DNA from: Scatosoma sp900555925
GTDB lineage: Bacteria; Bacillota; Clostridia; Christensenellales; Borkfalkiaceae
Length of the DNA stretch: 64,000 nt
NCBI GenBank assembly: GCA_959603585.1
Contig: CAUGYD010000004.1
Span: forward strand, 1 to 64,000
Direction: 5' to 3'
How positions within the stretch are numbered: position 1 is the stretch's first letter; each line of letters opens with the position of its first letter. Shown one piece after another: positions 14,815-21,952 of the stretch. Below the pieces are notes generated by a model that saw nothing but the letters and a program-made list of their open reading frames with translations, was not told the origin of the DNA and searched no databases. The translations under genes and the position numbers were made by a program.

Positions 14815-16992
14815 ATGATGAAAACTTTGCGTAAGGTGCTCTTATGTTGCCTTACTTTGGGACTTTGCGGAGCCTTCGGCTACGGCATGGCTGCGATGAA
14901 CGCCTATGCGGAGGAGCCGATTCCGTCGGAGACGACCGTTCCCGACGGGGAATTGCGGCAACTTTCCATCGACGGGGGAACGATTGTCTATTCCAACAGT
15001 ACGGCAGGCGGAACGGTACGTTTTTCTCCTTCGGACGGGGAGACGGATTATACGCTTTCGAATGCGACGGATATTGCCTTTCGGTTCAAAATCATGCACA
15101 GACAGGCAAATCGTCCCAATGTGGATACGGGACTTAGTTACATGCGCATCAAGTTTGTCGGGAGCGACACTGTCTGGGGAATTTCCAAAGAGGACCTTCG
15201 GTTTACTTTTCTGGACGCTTCGACGGATCAAAAGAGCACCGTCCGCGTTTCCAACGGCGGCAACGGAATCGGCGGCCAACTGAACGCTTCATCGGGAACG
15301 GACGGAACGATTTATGTGCCGCTCGCGCAGCTGAGAGACGGCGATACGACGGAGGAGCTCGGAGAGCGGCTGACGGACATTGCCGATTATCAGACACTGG
15401 AAATCGAGTATGTCGAATATACATCCAGTTCTTATCGCTGGGATTTTGCTTTCGGAGACTTTGCCGTAATCCGTCAGTCCGACGGAGAGGTGACGACGGA
15501 TGTTCTGCCTTTTGAGGCGGAGGCAAGCAACGACAACATTACTTTGTACGATGTGTTTTACGATAATGTCACGCTGAAAGTGAACGGTTCCGTCGCGGAA
15601 GAGACCTCGGAGGGTACATATGCCGTGGATTTGGGGGAACAGGGTACGGTATTCATCGATTCCGATAAATTGTTTGCCTATGATCCGATTTATTTGAAAA
15701 GCGAACTTGCCGACGGGTACGGCATCACCAAGGTCGCGACGAGCGTCGAAGGCATAGAGGGTTATACGCTTTCTCAACGCGACGAGAGCGCGGATAATTG
15801 GAGTTATAAGGACGGATTTGCGGGCAGAAACAAGGACCGCAGCGCCCTCATGACGGGATATACCTATGAGGGGGAATATTATATCCGAAAGGGCAACCAT
15901 GGTTTGTATCCAGGCGGAATCGACGAGCTTTCCACGTTAGGAGCCCAACCTTTGAATTGTACGATCGATGTGACCGTTTCCCCGCTGATCGAGCTTGAAA
16001 TTATCGGAGAAAACGCGACTGCGGCGGAGATCTATTACAGCCGTCTCGATACCCTGCAAAAATTTATGGATATTACGGCGGACGGGGATTGGAGCGACAT
16101 GCCCGATTCCGGAGAAGACGGAAAACTTTATCTCAAACCGAAAGAAGAAGCCGTGATCGTCGTCGTTCCCAAAGACGGTTATGATTTTACGGGGCTCAAA
16201 CTCAACGGAGAGGCGCTTGCGGAATCGGAAAAAATCGCGGACGAAGAGACGAATCGGATTTCCGCCGTTTCGTATAAAGTCACGGTGGCAGAGGCCGGAA
16301 CGATAGAGACTCTCGGGTTGGGAGAAGAGGTCATACTCGGTTTGGACGTCGCTTCGGAAGGCGGAAGTGCGGCCATAGACGGAAAAGCCGTGTCGGGAGA
16401 AACTTATGTCAGCAACATATATAAGACGTTGACAATCGAAGCCGTTCCCCAAAGAGGGTATTCGGCGACGGTAAGTATTATTTACCCTCCCGAAGAAGAG
16501 GGCGCGGAAGAAACTTCTGTTTCCTTGACGGCGGCCGACGACGGAAAATATTACTATCAGGTAGACGGGAACTTTACTCTGAAAATAGAATTCGGTATTA
16601 TCAGCTATAATGTGACCTATCGTCTGAACGGCGGCGAATATGCTTCGGGAGAAAGCAATCCCGCGACAGTTACCTATTTCGATACGGTGACGCTGAAAGA
16701 CGTAGAGAAGGAGGGGTATACTTTCCTCGGTTGGAGAATCGAAGGGCAGGAGAACTATATCGCCGAATTAAAAGAAGTGGATTCGGATATCACACTCATC
16801 GCCGTATTCGAAATCGAAGACGATGCACCTTCGACTTCCGATTCGACAGGGATTTCGTCGGAAAATTCGCAGGGCGGAAGTACTTCCAACGGGGACGGAT
16901 GCGGATCTTCTCTGGCAGTATTTTCGATGCTCGGCGCCTTTGGGGTTGCTGCAATCGCATTTGTTTCGAAAAAACATTCGCGTAGGAATTGA
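14815..16992 (+). CDS. Secreted InlB-repeat protein with GCGS-type C-terminal anchor
   Basis: 725 residues, ATG 14815 with AAGGAGGAACGG. Signal peptide about residues 1-32. The N-terminal half is beta-rich and binding-like (IAFRFKIMH...; DYQTLEIEYVEYTSSSYRWDFAFGDF). Then come modules resembling beta-grasp/Ig spacers, and one Listeria-Bacteroides (InlB B) repeat at about 600-665 (NVTYRLNGGEYASGESNPATVTYFDTV..., split; GYTFLGWRIEG). The tail is DGCGSSLAVFSM, a hydrophobic stretch of about 20 residues and KKHSRRN. It is expected on the cell surface, probably a glycan-binding or adhesion protein. It shares the anchor type with 13097 and 36720. Confidence 0.7.
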   Translation: MMKTLRKVLLCCLTLGLCGAFGYGMAAMNAYAEEPIPSETTVPDGELRQLSIDGGTIVYSNSTAGGTVRFSPSDGETDYTLSNATDIAFRFKIMHRQANRPNVDTGLSYMRIKFVGSDTVWGISKEDLRFTFLDASTDQKSTVRVSNGGNGIGGQLNASSGTDGTIYVPLAQLRDGDTTEELGERLTDIADYQTLEIEYVEYTSSSYRWDFAFGDFAVIRQSDGEVTTDVLPFEAEASNDNITLYDVFYDNVTLKVNGSVAEETSEGTYAVDLGEQGTVFIDSDKLFAYDPIYLKSELADGYGITKVATSVEGIEGYTLSQRDESADNWSYKDGFAGRNKDRSALMTGYTYEGEYYIRKGNHGLYPGGIDELSTLGAQPLNCTIDVTVSPLIELEIIGENATAAEIYYSRLDTLQKFMDITADGDWSDMPDSGEDGKLYLKPKEEAVIVVVPKDGYDFTGLKLNGEALAESEKIADEETNRISAVSYKVTVAEAGTIETLGLGEEVILGLDVASEGGSAAIDGKAVSGETYVSNIYKTLTIEAVPQRGYSATVSIIYPPEEEGAEETSVSLTAADDGKYYYQVDGNFTLKIEFGIISYNVTYRLNGGEYASGESNPATVTYFDTVTLKDVEKEGYTFLGWRIEGQENYIAELKEVDSDITLIAVFEIEDDAPSTSDSTGISSENSQGGSTSNGDGCGSSLAVFSMLGAFGVAAIAFVSKKHSRRN

Positions 16993-17000
16993 CGACAACG

Positions 17001-17030
17001 GCGCGCCGCCGAAAAGCGGCGCGCAAAAAA
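17001..17030 (+). terminator. GC-rich intergenic hairpin (not a classical terminator)
   Basis: GCGCGCCGC (17001-17009) pairs perfectly with GCGGCGCGC (17016-17024) around a six-base loop and is followed by AAAAAA, not T. It separates the surface-protein genes from the cytosolic trio, and may stabilise or process the transcript or partly attenuate it. Confidence 0.5.
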
Positions 17031-17045
17031 CTGCGGAGTTAAAAA

Positions 17046-18068
17046 ATGGATAAAATCAGTATGGTGCACCGCGATTCGCTCAGTTGTGAAGCGATCGTGC
17101 GTAAACTGCCCGACAAAAGCCTGATTCTGGTATCGCAGTGCGGCGGCGTTACGGAACCCGCTTTGGAAAATCGGGTGTTGGTTTTTCATAGTCGCGACGG
17201 GGAGAAATGGTCCTCTCCGGAGCTGATTCGGGAGGATAACGGCAGGGCGCTCTATGCGACCGACATGGATGTGGACGCGGAAAGCGGTCGAGTGAGAGTC
17301 TATGTCACCGAACATAACGGCGGTTATCTCGATACCGATTGTTATGCGCTCGTCAGCGATGACGGAGGTCATCGCTGGCAAAGGGAGGAGCTGCCTTGTT
17401 TCGGAAGGGATTTTGTTTTTCTTCGGGGAACCATCCGCACGCCGCGGGGAAAATGGATCGCTTATCAGAGGTATGCCGTCGAAAAAGAAGAAAACGATTC
17501 TCTCAGACGCGCGGGGAAAACGATTTTGGACAGTATGCTTCCCGCCGTCCGATGCGGAACACTGTTTTCTTCGGACGGAAAACGTTTTGAAAAGGGAGAA
17601 GATATTCTCATTCCCAACGAACTGAACGGAAAAAGAGTATGGCAATGGCCGGAGCCGACGCTGGCGGTTTTGTCCGACGGTTTTGCAATGCTTCTCCGCA
17701 TAAACGGAGCGGGGGTACTTTATCGGAGCGATTCAAAAGACGGATTGCATTGGTCTAAGCCCTGCCCTACGGATATTCCGAATCCGAACAATAAACCGAA
17801 ATTGCTCAACTTGAACGGCGGAGCCGTGGCGCTGATCAATACGCCTAACCCCGAACTCGGTTTCAGACACAGAAATCCTCTCGAAATATGGATATCGGAT
17901 GACGATATGCGCACATGGCGCTATAAAAAGAAAGTTCTCGATTTTCCGGGCTGGCTTTCTTATCCCGACGGGTTCGCGGACGGAGATCGGATCATTTTTT
18001 CCTTTGAACTCAACCGCCACGATATTTATCTTGCCGACTGTGACATATCGGACTTTTTCGGAAAATGA
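17046..18068 (+). CDS. Cytosolic BNR-propeller protein (sialidase superfamily)
   Basis: 340 residues, ATG 17046 with GCGGAG upstream; no signal peptide. Sialidase-superfamily propeller blades with Asp-box-like VFHSRDGEKWSSPEL, LVSDDGGHRWQRE, YRSDSKDGLHWSKP and WISDDDMRTWRYK. WPEPTLAVLSDGFAMLLR supplies a conserved-looking Glu. RIP and the arginine triad of true sialidases are not evident. Because it is cytosolic and overlaps a sugar kinase and a keto-acid aldolase gene, it most likely cleaves an imported di- or oligosaccharide, as GH145-like or BNR-fold lyase enzymes do. Substrate unknown. Confidence 0.7.
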   Translation: MDKISMVHRDSLSCEAIVRKLPDKSLILVSQCGGVTEPALENRVLVFHSRDGEKWSSPELIREDNGRALYATDMDVDAESGRVRVYVTEHNGGYLDTDCYALVSDDGGHRWQREELPCFGRDFVFLRGTIRTPRGKWIAYQRYAVEKEENDSLRRAGKTILDSMLPAVRCGTLFSSDGKRFEKGEDILIPNELNGKRVWQWPEPTLAVLSDGFAMLLRINGAGVLYRSDSKDGLHWSKPCPTDIPNPNNKPKLLNLNGGAVALINTPNPELGFRHRNPLEIWISDDDMRTWRYKKKVLDFPGWLSYPDGFADGDRIIFSFELNRHDIYLADCDISDFFGK

Positions 18069-19090
18069 GACATCTGCTCATCGATATCGGCAGTACGAGT
18101 ATCAAGAGTGCGGTTTGCGGTCGGAACGGGATGCGTATGGCGGAACGGGTTCCCTTTCCGGAGCCGGCTTTGGATGACGGAATTTTCTACGAAGTGGAAA
18201 CGGAAAAGATTTTGCGGATTGTCCGAAAATTGGTGGACGGGTCGGATTGCGACGACGTTTATATTTCCACGCAGATGCACGGATATTTTCTGGCGGATGC
18301 ACGGTCGCGGCTGCTTACTCGCTATATATCCTGGCAAGACCGAAGGGCCGGAGAAGCGGGGATACGGCTCGGGGTTTCCGCGGAGAGCGGCACTTCTATG
18401 AAAGCGAACCTGCCGCGTGCGGGAGTCGAAGCGATCGTAAGATCCGATCCCGATTTATATTCCCGGGCAGCGGAATTTTTTACGCTCGGTTCCTATATTG
18501 CATTCGATCTGACGGGTAACAATATTACGCATATCACGGACGCGGCGGCGAGCGGTTTCTATAACGTGAGAACCCGCACGAAGGAAGCAACGCGTCTGCG
18601 TCTTCCCGAGGCGTCGTACGAGGTGCGTCCCGCGGGAATAAGAAACGGTAAAACAATTTATACGCCGTGCGGAGATCAACAATGTGCCGTGTCGGGAGCG
18701 GGAGGAACCGAAGAAAGTTTGGTTCTTAATTTGGGGACTGCGGCGCAGCTTTGCGCGATAGAAAACGGATTTGTTTCGGGAAATTTTGAATCCCGACCGT
18801 ACTTCGGAGGAAAGACTCTCTGTACAGTAACGGGGCTTTCGGGCGGAAAGAGGCTGCGTGGTCTCTCCGCCGAGGCGGACGAAAGAGTCGAACAAGAACT
18901 CGCGGATGAATATGCGGCGGCGGTAAAGCGGCTGCCGAAACGGAAAAAACTCATTGTTACAGGCGGCGCGCTTCGTTTCTACGGAAAACTGATCGGTCGG
19001 GTTGTCGATCGGCTGGGATTTTTACGGGAATTCAACGAAGGCGCGGACGCTTTGAATGGCTTGAAAAAATTGACGGAGGGCAAGGAATGA
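18065..19090 (+). CDS. Short FGGY-like sugar kinase
   Basis: 341 residues, starting inside the previous stop (ATGA). The N-terminus LLIDIGSTSIKSAVCG is the phosphate-1 loop of the actin/hexokinase/FGGY fold. DDVYISTQMHGYFLAD and RYISWQDRRAG are the substrate-side motifs of xylulokinase/sedoheptulokinase relatives. LVLNLGTAAQLCAI is the second phosphate loop and KLIVTGGAL the adenosine loop. At 341 residues it is well below the usual 450-500, with the C-terminal domain shortened, yet the key loops are in order, so it looks intact rather than broken. It would phosphorylate a ketose or related sugar; which one is unknown. Confidence 0.75.
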   Translation: MRHLLIDIGSTSIKSAVCGRNGMRMAERVPFPEPALDDGIFYEVETEKILRIVRKLVDGSDCDDVYISTQMHGYFLADARSRLLTRYISWQDRRAGEAGIRLGVSAESGTSMKANLPRAGVEAIVRSDPDLYSRAAEFFTLGSYIAFDLTGNNITHITDAAASGFYNVRTRTKEATRLRLPEASYEVRPAGIRNGKTIYTPCGDQQCAVSGAGGTEESLVLNLGTAAQLCAIENGFVSGNFESRPYFGGKTLCTVTGLSGGKRLRGLSAEADERVEQELADEYAAAVKRLPKRKKLIVTGGALRFYGKLIGRVVDRLGFLREFNEGADALNGLKKLTEGKE

Positions 19091-19827
19091 AGGACGGACG
19101 AAAGGCGGGGATCATGATCAATGAAATCCCTTTTTCCAATTTTCCCGTATTGTTTAAGCAATGCGGACTGGATTTTTATATCATAGACGACGAACACGGG
19201 GGATTTGATTATCGCGAAATTTACGGAATGATCTGTTCGGCTCGTCTCAGCGGAGGAATCGAAACGATTGTCCGTATTCCATCTGCGGAACGGCGGGATA
19301 TCATCAAATTTCTCGACATGGGTGCGGACGGACTTCTGCTGCCGATGACGGGATGTGCCGAAGATATAAGTAAGGTTGTGAAATATGCGAAATATTCTCC
19401 TTTGGGCGAACGGGGAATTTCGACGATGCGCGCGCATACGCTTTATAATCCGCCGCCCCTGCCCGATTATATGAAATCCGCAAATCTGCGCACAAAAATT
19501 TATGCGCAGATCGAGACAGCCGAAGGCGTGGAACGTATCGACGAAATTCTGTCCGTGGAAGGAGTGGAAGGCTTTCTGCTGGGACCGAACGACCTTTCGG
19601 ATTCTTACGGTTGTCTCGGAGATACGGCTGCAAATCCGATCCTCACTGCAATAGACAGAACGGCGGAAAGTGCTCGTAAATGGGGGAAGACGAGCGGTAT
19701 CATTACGGGAAACGCCTGTTATATCAAAAAGGCGAAAGAATCGGGAATGACGATGTTCAGCGAGGGAAGCGAACTGTCCCTTCTATCAAGCGGAATCAGG
19801 GAAACCGTTTTAAAAATCCGTTCTTGA
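19087..19827 (+). CDS. HpcH/HpaI-family aldolase
   Basis: 246 residues, starting inside the kinase stop (ATGA). It has the motifs of class II pyruvate aldolases of the HpcH/HpaI family: DFYIIDDEHGGFDYREI, FLDMGADGLLLPMT, KYSPLGERGIS, YAQIETAEGVERIDEI and VEGFLLGPNDLS. Relatives (GarL, YfaU) split 2-keto-3-deoxy sugar acids into pyruvate and an aldehyde using a divalent metal bound by the Glu of QIET and the Asp of the GPND region. It closes the BNR protein-kinase-aldolase trio, so the pathway product is probably pyruvate. Pairing with an FGGY kinase is unusual for this aldolase family. Confidence 0.8.
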   Translation: MKDGRKAGIMINEIPFSNFPVLFKQCGLDFYIIDDEHGGFDYREIYGMICSARLSGGIETIVRIPSAERRDIIKFLDMGADGLLLPMTGCAEDISKVVKYAKYSPLGERGISTMRAHTLYNPPPLPDYMKSANLRTKIYAQIETAEGVERIDEILSVEGVEGFLLGPNDLSDSYGCLGDTAANPILTAIDRTAESARKWGKTSGIITGNACYIKKAKESGMTMFSEGSELSLLSSGIRETVLKIRS

Positions 19828-20004
19828 AAAGATGTCTGAAAGACTATTCACTGATTACTTTGTTTGCAGATATACATAGTGCACTCTAATTCTCGTTAAC
19901 GTTTAGATAAAATTAGCGACTTTTTCTGAAAGGCGATGGATAAAGCGGTGGATTAGAAAATCATTACAAGCAAGGTTATAGGCAATAGTGTAATTTGGAA
20001 TTTT

Positions 20005-20190
20005 TTATTCCTCAAAAAAGCTTATAGATTTGAATATTGAGAGCTGGTTATCCTTATTACGCCGGAAACATTCGATTGCACTGATATAGGTTGTATGAAG
20101 GTTGCTCTTTTCTGCAAGTTTTTCCTGAAACATATTACAAGAAACTCTGTATTTTTTTACGTTAATACCAAAAACTTTAATAATGTCCAT
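20005..20190 (-). pseudogene. Degenerate XRE-type HTH regulator
   Basis: Sixty-one codons on the minus strand: VFGINVKKYRVSCNMFQEKLAEKSNLHTTYISAIE (split) has the HTH_3 layout (lG.niKkyR...g.sQe.LAeks.lh.tYIS.iE). After ISAIE the usual G.rN-i...l..ia..l sequence is scrambled (CFRRNKDNQLSIFKS) and the frame stops early. No ribosome-binding site is seen before its ATG. It is probably the remnant of a mobile-element regulator. Confidence 0.55.
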
Positions 20191-20691
20191 TATAAATCTT
20201 TATAATTTTTTATAAATATAATTAATTGAATACAATAAGTATCATAGAATAAAATTTCATATTCGCCGATAATATTCTCGGATGATAAGCGGTAAATAAA
20301 GTTTTTATAAGAGAGGCTATAAAATCAATGATTTTATAAATATGAAATTGTAAAATCTGAGAGAAAAATAGTTTGATTTTTGTATATAAAGTTGTTATAA
20401 CAGGGGCAAAAGTAATAATATTGTCCAAGATAGGATAAATTTTATCAGGACGGGATTTTTTATCGCAGGCAAAAATAACCCTGCTACTGGAGAAGTTAAA
20501 AATTTGAAAGAAGCGCTGATAAAATACGCTTTTCAAAGGTGAAATAGTTTATGAACAAAACGATGATGAAGGCGCGGAGTGAGAAAATTTGCAAAAAGAA
20601 AGTTACCAAATTGCAACGAAAATTGATTGGCTTCATGAAAGTAAATTCGTATGAAAGCATCATGACAGCTGAACGAAAAGACTACAGCAAC

Positions 20692-20730
20692 AAAAAATCC
20701 CGAAAAACAGCAGGTTTTTCGGGATTTTTT
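20692..20730. terminator. Bidirectional rho-independent terminator
   Basis: AAAAAATCCCGAAAAAC (20692-20708) pairs perfectly with GTTTTTCGGGATTTTTT (20714-20730) around AGCAG. It has T-runs in both directions. Confidence 0.8.
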
Positions 20731-20972
20731 GTTGTTTAACGGGCGAAAATAGGCGCTTATTGAAAGTGGATAAACGATAAAATTTTATGGTTGCAATTTT
20801 GCGTTTTATAGAAAAAACAGGCTTTGAACTGTCGAATTGAGAAGGAAAACACAAGCTGCGGTAACTTGTGTATAAGAAAATGATAGGAAGATTAGAGACG
20901 GAATTGACCTATTTCTTTTTCTATCGCTCAACAGGTTTGTTTTACATATAAAATGATTGTCCCTTAATTTCA

Positions 20973-21002
20973 TTGACAAAAAGAAGAACGTTATGATATG
21001 AT
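20973..21002 (+). promoter_or_regulatory. Sigma-A promoter of the SseB-like gene
   Basis: TTGACA at 20973-20978 and TATGAT at 20997-21002 with an 18-base spacer, 25 bases before the ATG at 21027. Confidence 0.7.
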
Positions 21003-21026
21003 AAAAGAAAAAAGAGGCAAAGAATT

Positions 21027-21719
21027 ATGACGAAAGAAGAAATGAAGGTTGAGACGGAAGAAATCCTGAAAAATTTTCTGAAAGATACGACACAGTGGGA
21101 TTTGATGACCGAAGAAGAAATGGAAAGCCGAATCTGTACTTATCAAGCAACCGGAAAGACGGCAGAGCTTTTCAAAATATTGAGTTGTCTAAGATTAGCG
21201 CCATTATATTACTGTAAGAAGAAGGGGGAAAATAACGGATTCTATATATCTTTGAAGTCTGGAGATTATTTTCCTATATTTACAAGTAAGAAACAAATGG
21301 ACAAAGAAGATAGAAAGAAATATAGTTGCATAGAGACAGAATTAAGGAAAGTGTGTGATTTTTTAGAGGGAAGAGAAGAATTAAAGGGGATAGTAATCAA
21401 TTATAAAACGAATCATTTGGTAATAGAAAAGGAAATCCTTTTTGAGATGCTAAAAGTATTAGACGAAATGGAAGAAAAAATAGATAAAGCGATGGAAGAG
21501 GGGATAGAGGCAGAAAAATTGACAGATATACTGTTTGAAAGATGCAACGGCCGCCGGGTAAGGATAGAAACGAAAGAAGGCGAAATAATAGAGGGAGAAA
21601 CGGGAATACAATATCATGACGAAAAAAAGTTCTATATGTATGTTGATACAGAGAAGGGAGAAAGAAAGCAAGTGCATAAATCGGACATGAAAAATATAAA
21701 AACCTTTCCCATAGAATAA
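21027..21719 (+). CDS. SseB-like domain protein
   Basis: 230 residues, ATG 21027. Residues about 10-50 are helical. Residues about 65-150 (YYCKKKGENNGFYISLKSGDYFPIFTSKKQMDKEDR, split; LEGREELKGIVINYKTNHLVI) follow the SseB N-terminal domain pattern (yP.ft....l, G..iNp). An acidic helix is next. A small beta-barrel-like end at about 185-228 (NGRRVRIETKEGEIIEGETG; QVHKSDMKNI) resembles an Sm-like fold. It is monocistronic, with its own promoter and a strong terminator. SseB-like domains have no agreed biochemical role outside Salmonella enhanced serine sensitivity and toxin-immunity contexts. Codon use is A-rich compared with the glycan genes. Confidence 0.65.
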   Translation: MTKEEMKVETEEILKNFLKDTTQWDLMTEEEMESRICTYQATGKTAELFKILSCLRLAPLYYCKKKGENNGFYISLKSGDYFPIFTSKKQMDKEDRKKYSCIETELRKVCDFLEGREELKGIVINYKTNHLVIEKEILFEMLKVLDEMEEKIDKAMEEGIEAEKLTDILFERCNGRRVRIETKEGEIIEGETGIQYHDEKKFYMYVDTEKGERKQVHKSDMKNIKTFPIE

Positions 21720-21730
21720 AATTTAATGAA

Positions 21731-21770
21731 AAGCCGCCCGCTCGAATAATTCGAGCGGGCGGCTTAGTTT
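21731..21770 (+). terminator. Strong rho-independent terminator
   Basis: A 16-base perfect stem (21731-21746 with 21750-21765) around TAA, then AGTTTTCTT. It ends the SseB-like transcript. Confidence 0.85.
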
Positions 21771-21952
21771 TCTTATCTAAAATTACTGCGTCCGACTAAA
21801 TAATATATCGAACAATTAAAATAGTTTGCCTGAGAACATACGACATCGGGTTTTGGTAGTGGGGTGTTATGTGGACGGAAAATATACGTGTATAGAAAAA
21901 GAACGAACTAAGACGAAAAAGAGTTTGAGAACGTTACCGTTAATGCCTGTAA

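Larger units (their letters stand above)
19828..20972. other. AT-rich scar region without intact genes
   Basis: Base composition drops sharply to AT-rich after the aldolase. It holds a 15-codon stub (MSERLFTDYFVCRYT), GCACTCTAAT near 19880 (reverse complement of the sequence beside the recombinase break at 1866), the degenerate XRE remnant at 20005, a hairpin terminator at 20692 and a weak CACAAG...CTTGTG hairpin near 20852. A 104-codon minus-strand frame at 20222-20536 has no recognisable features. Confidence 0.55.

Noticed and set aside
13097..18068. True exo-alpha-sialidase function for the two BNR proteins
   Set aside because: Asp-boxes are present but I see no RIP motif, no clear arginine triad, and no NanA/NanE/NanK genes nearby.
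20222..20536. 104-codon minus-strand frame in the AT-rich scar
   Set aside because: Low-complexity I/F/K-rich product, no ribosome-binding site, no family resemblance; expected by chance in AT-rich DNA.
20551..20739. 62-codon plus-strand frame ending in FSGFFVV
   Set aside because: Its last third is the translated terminator hairpin at 20692-20730, so it is not a convincing gene.
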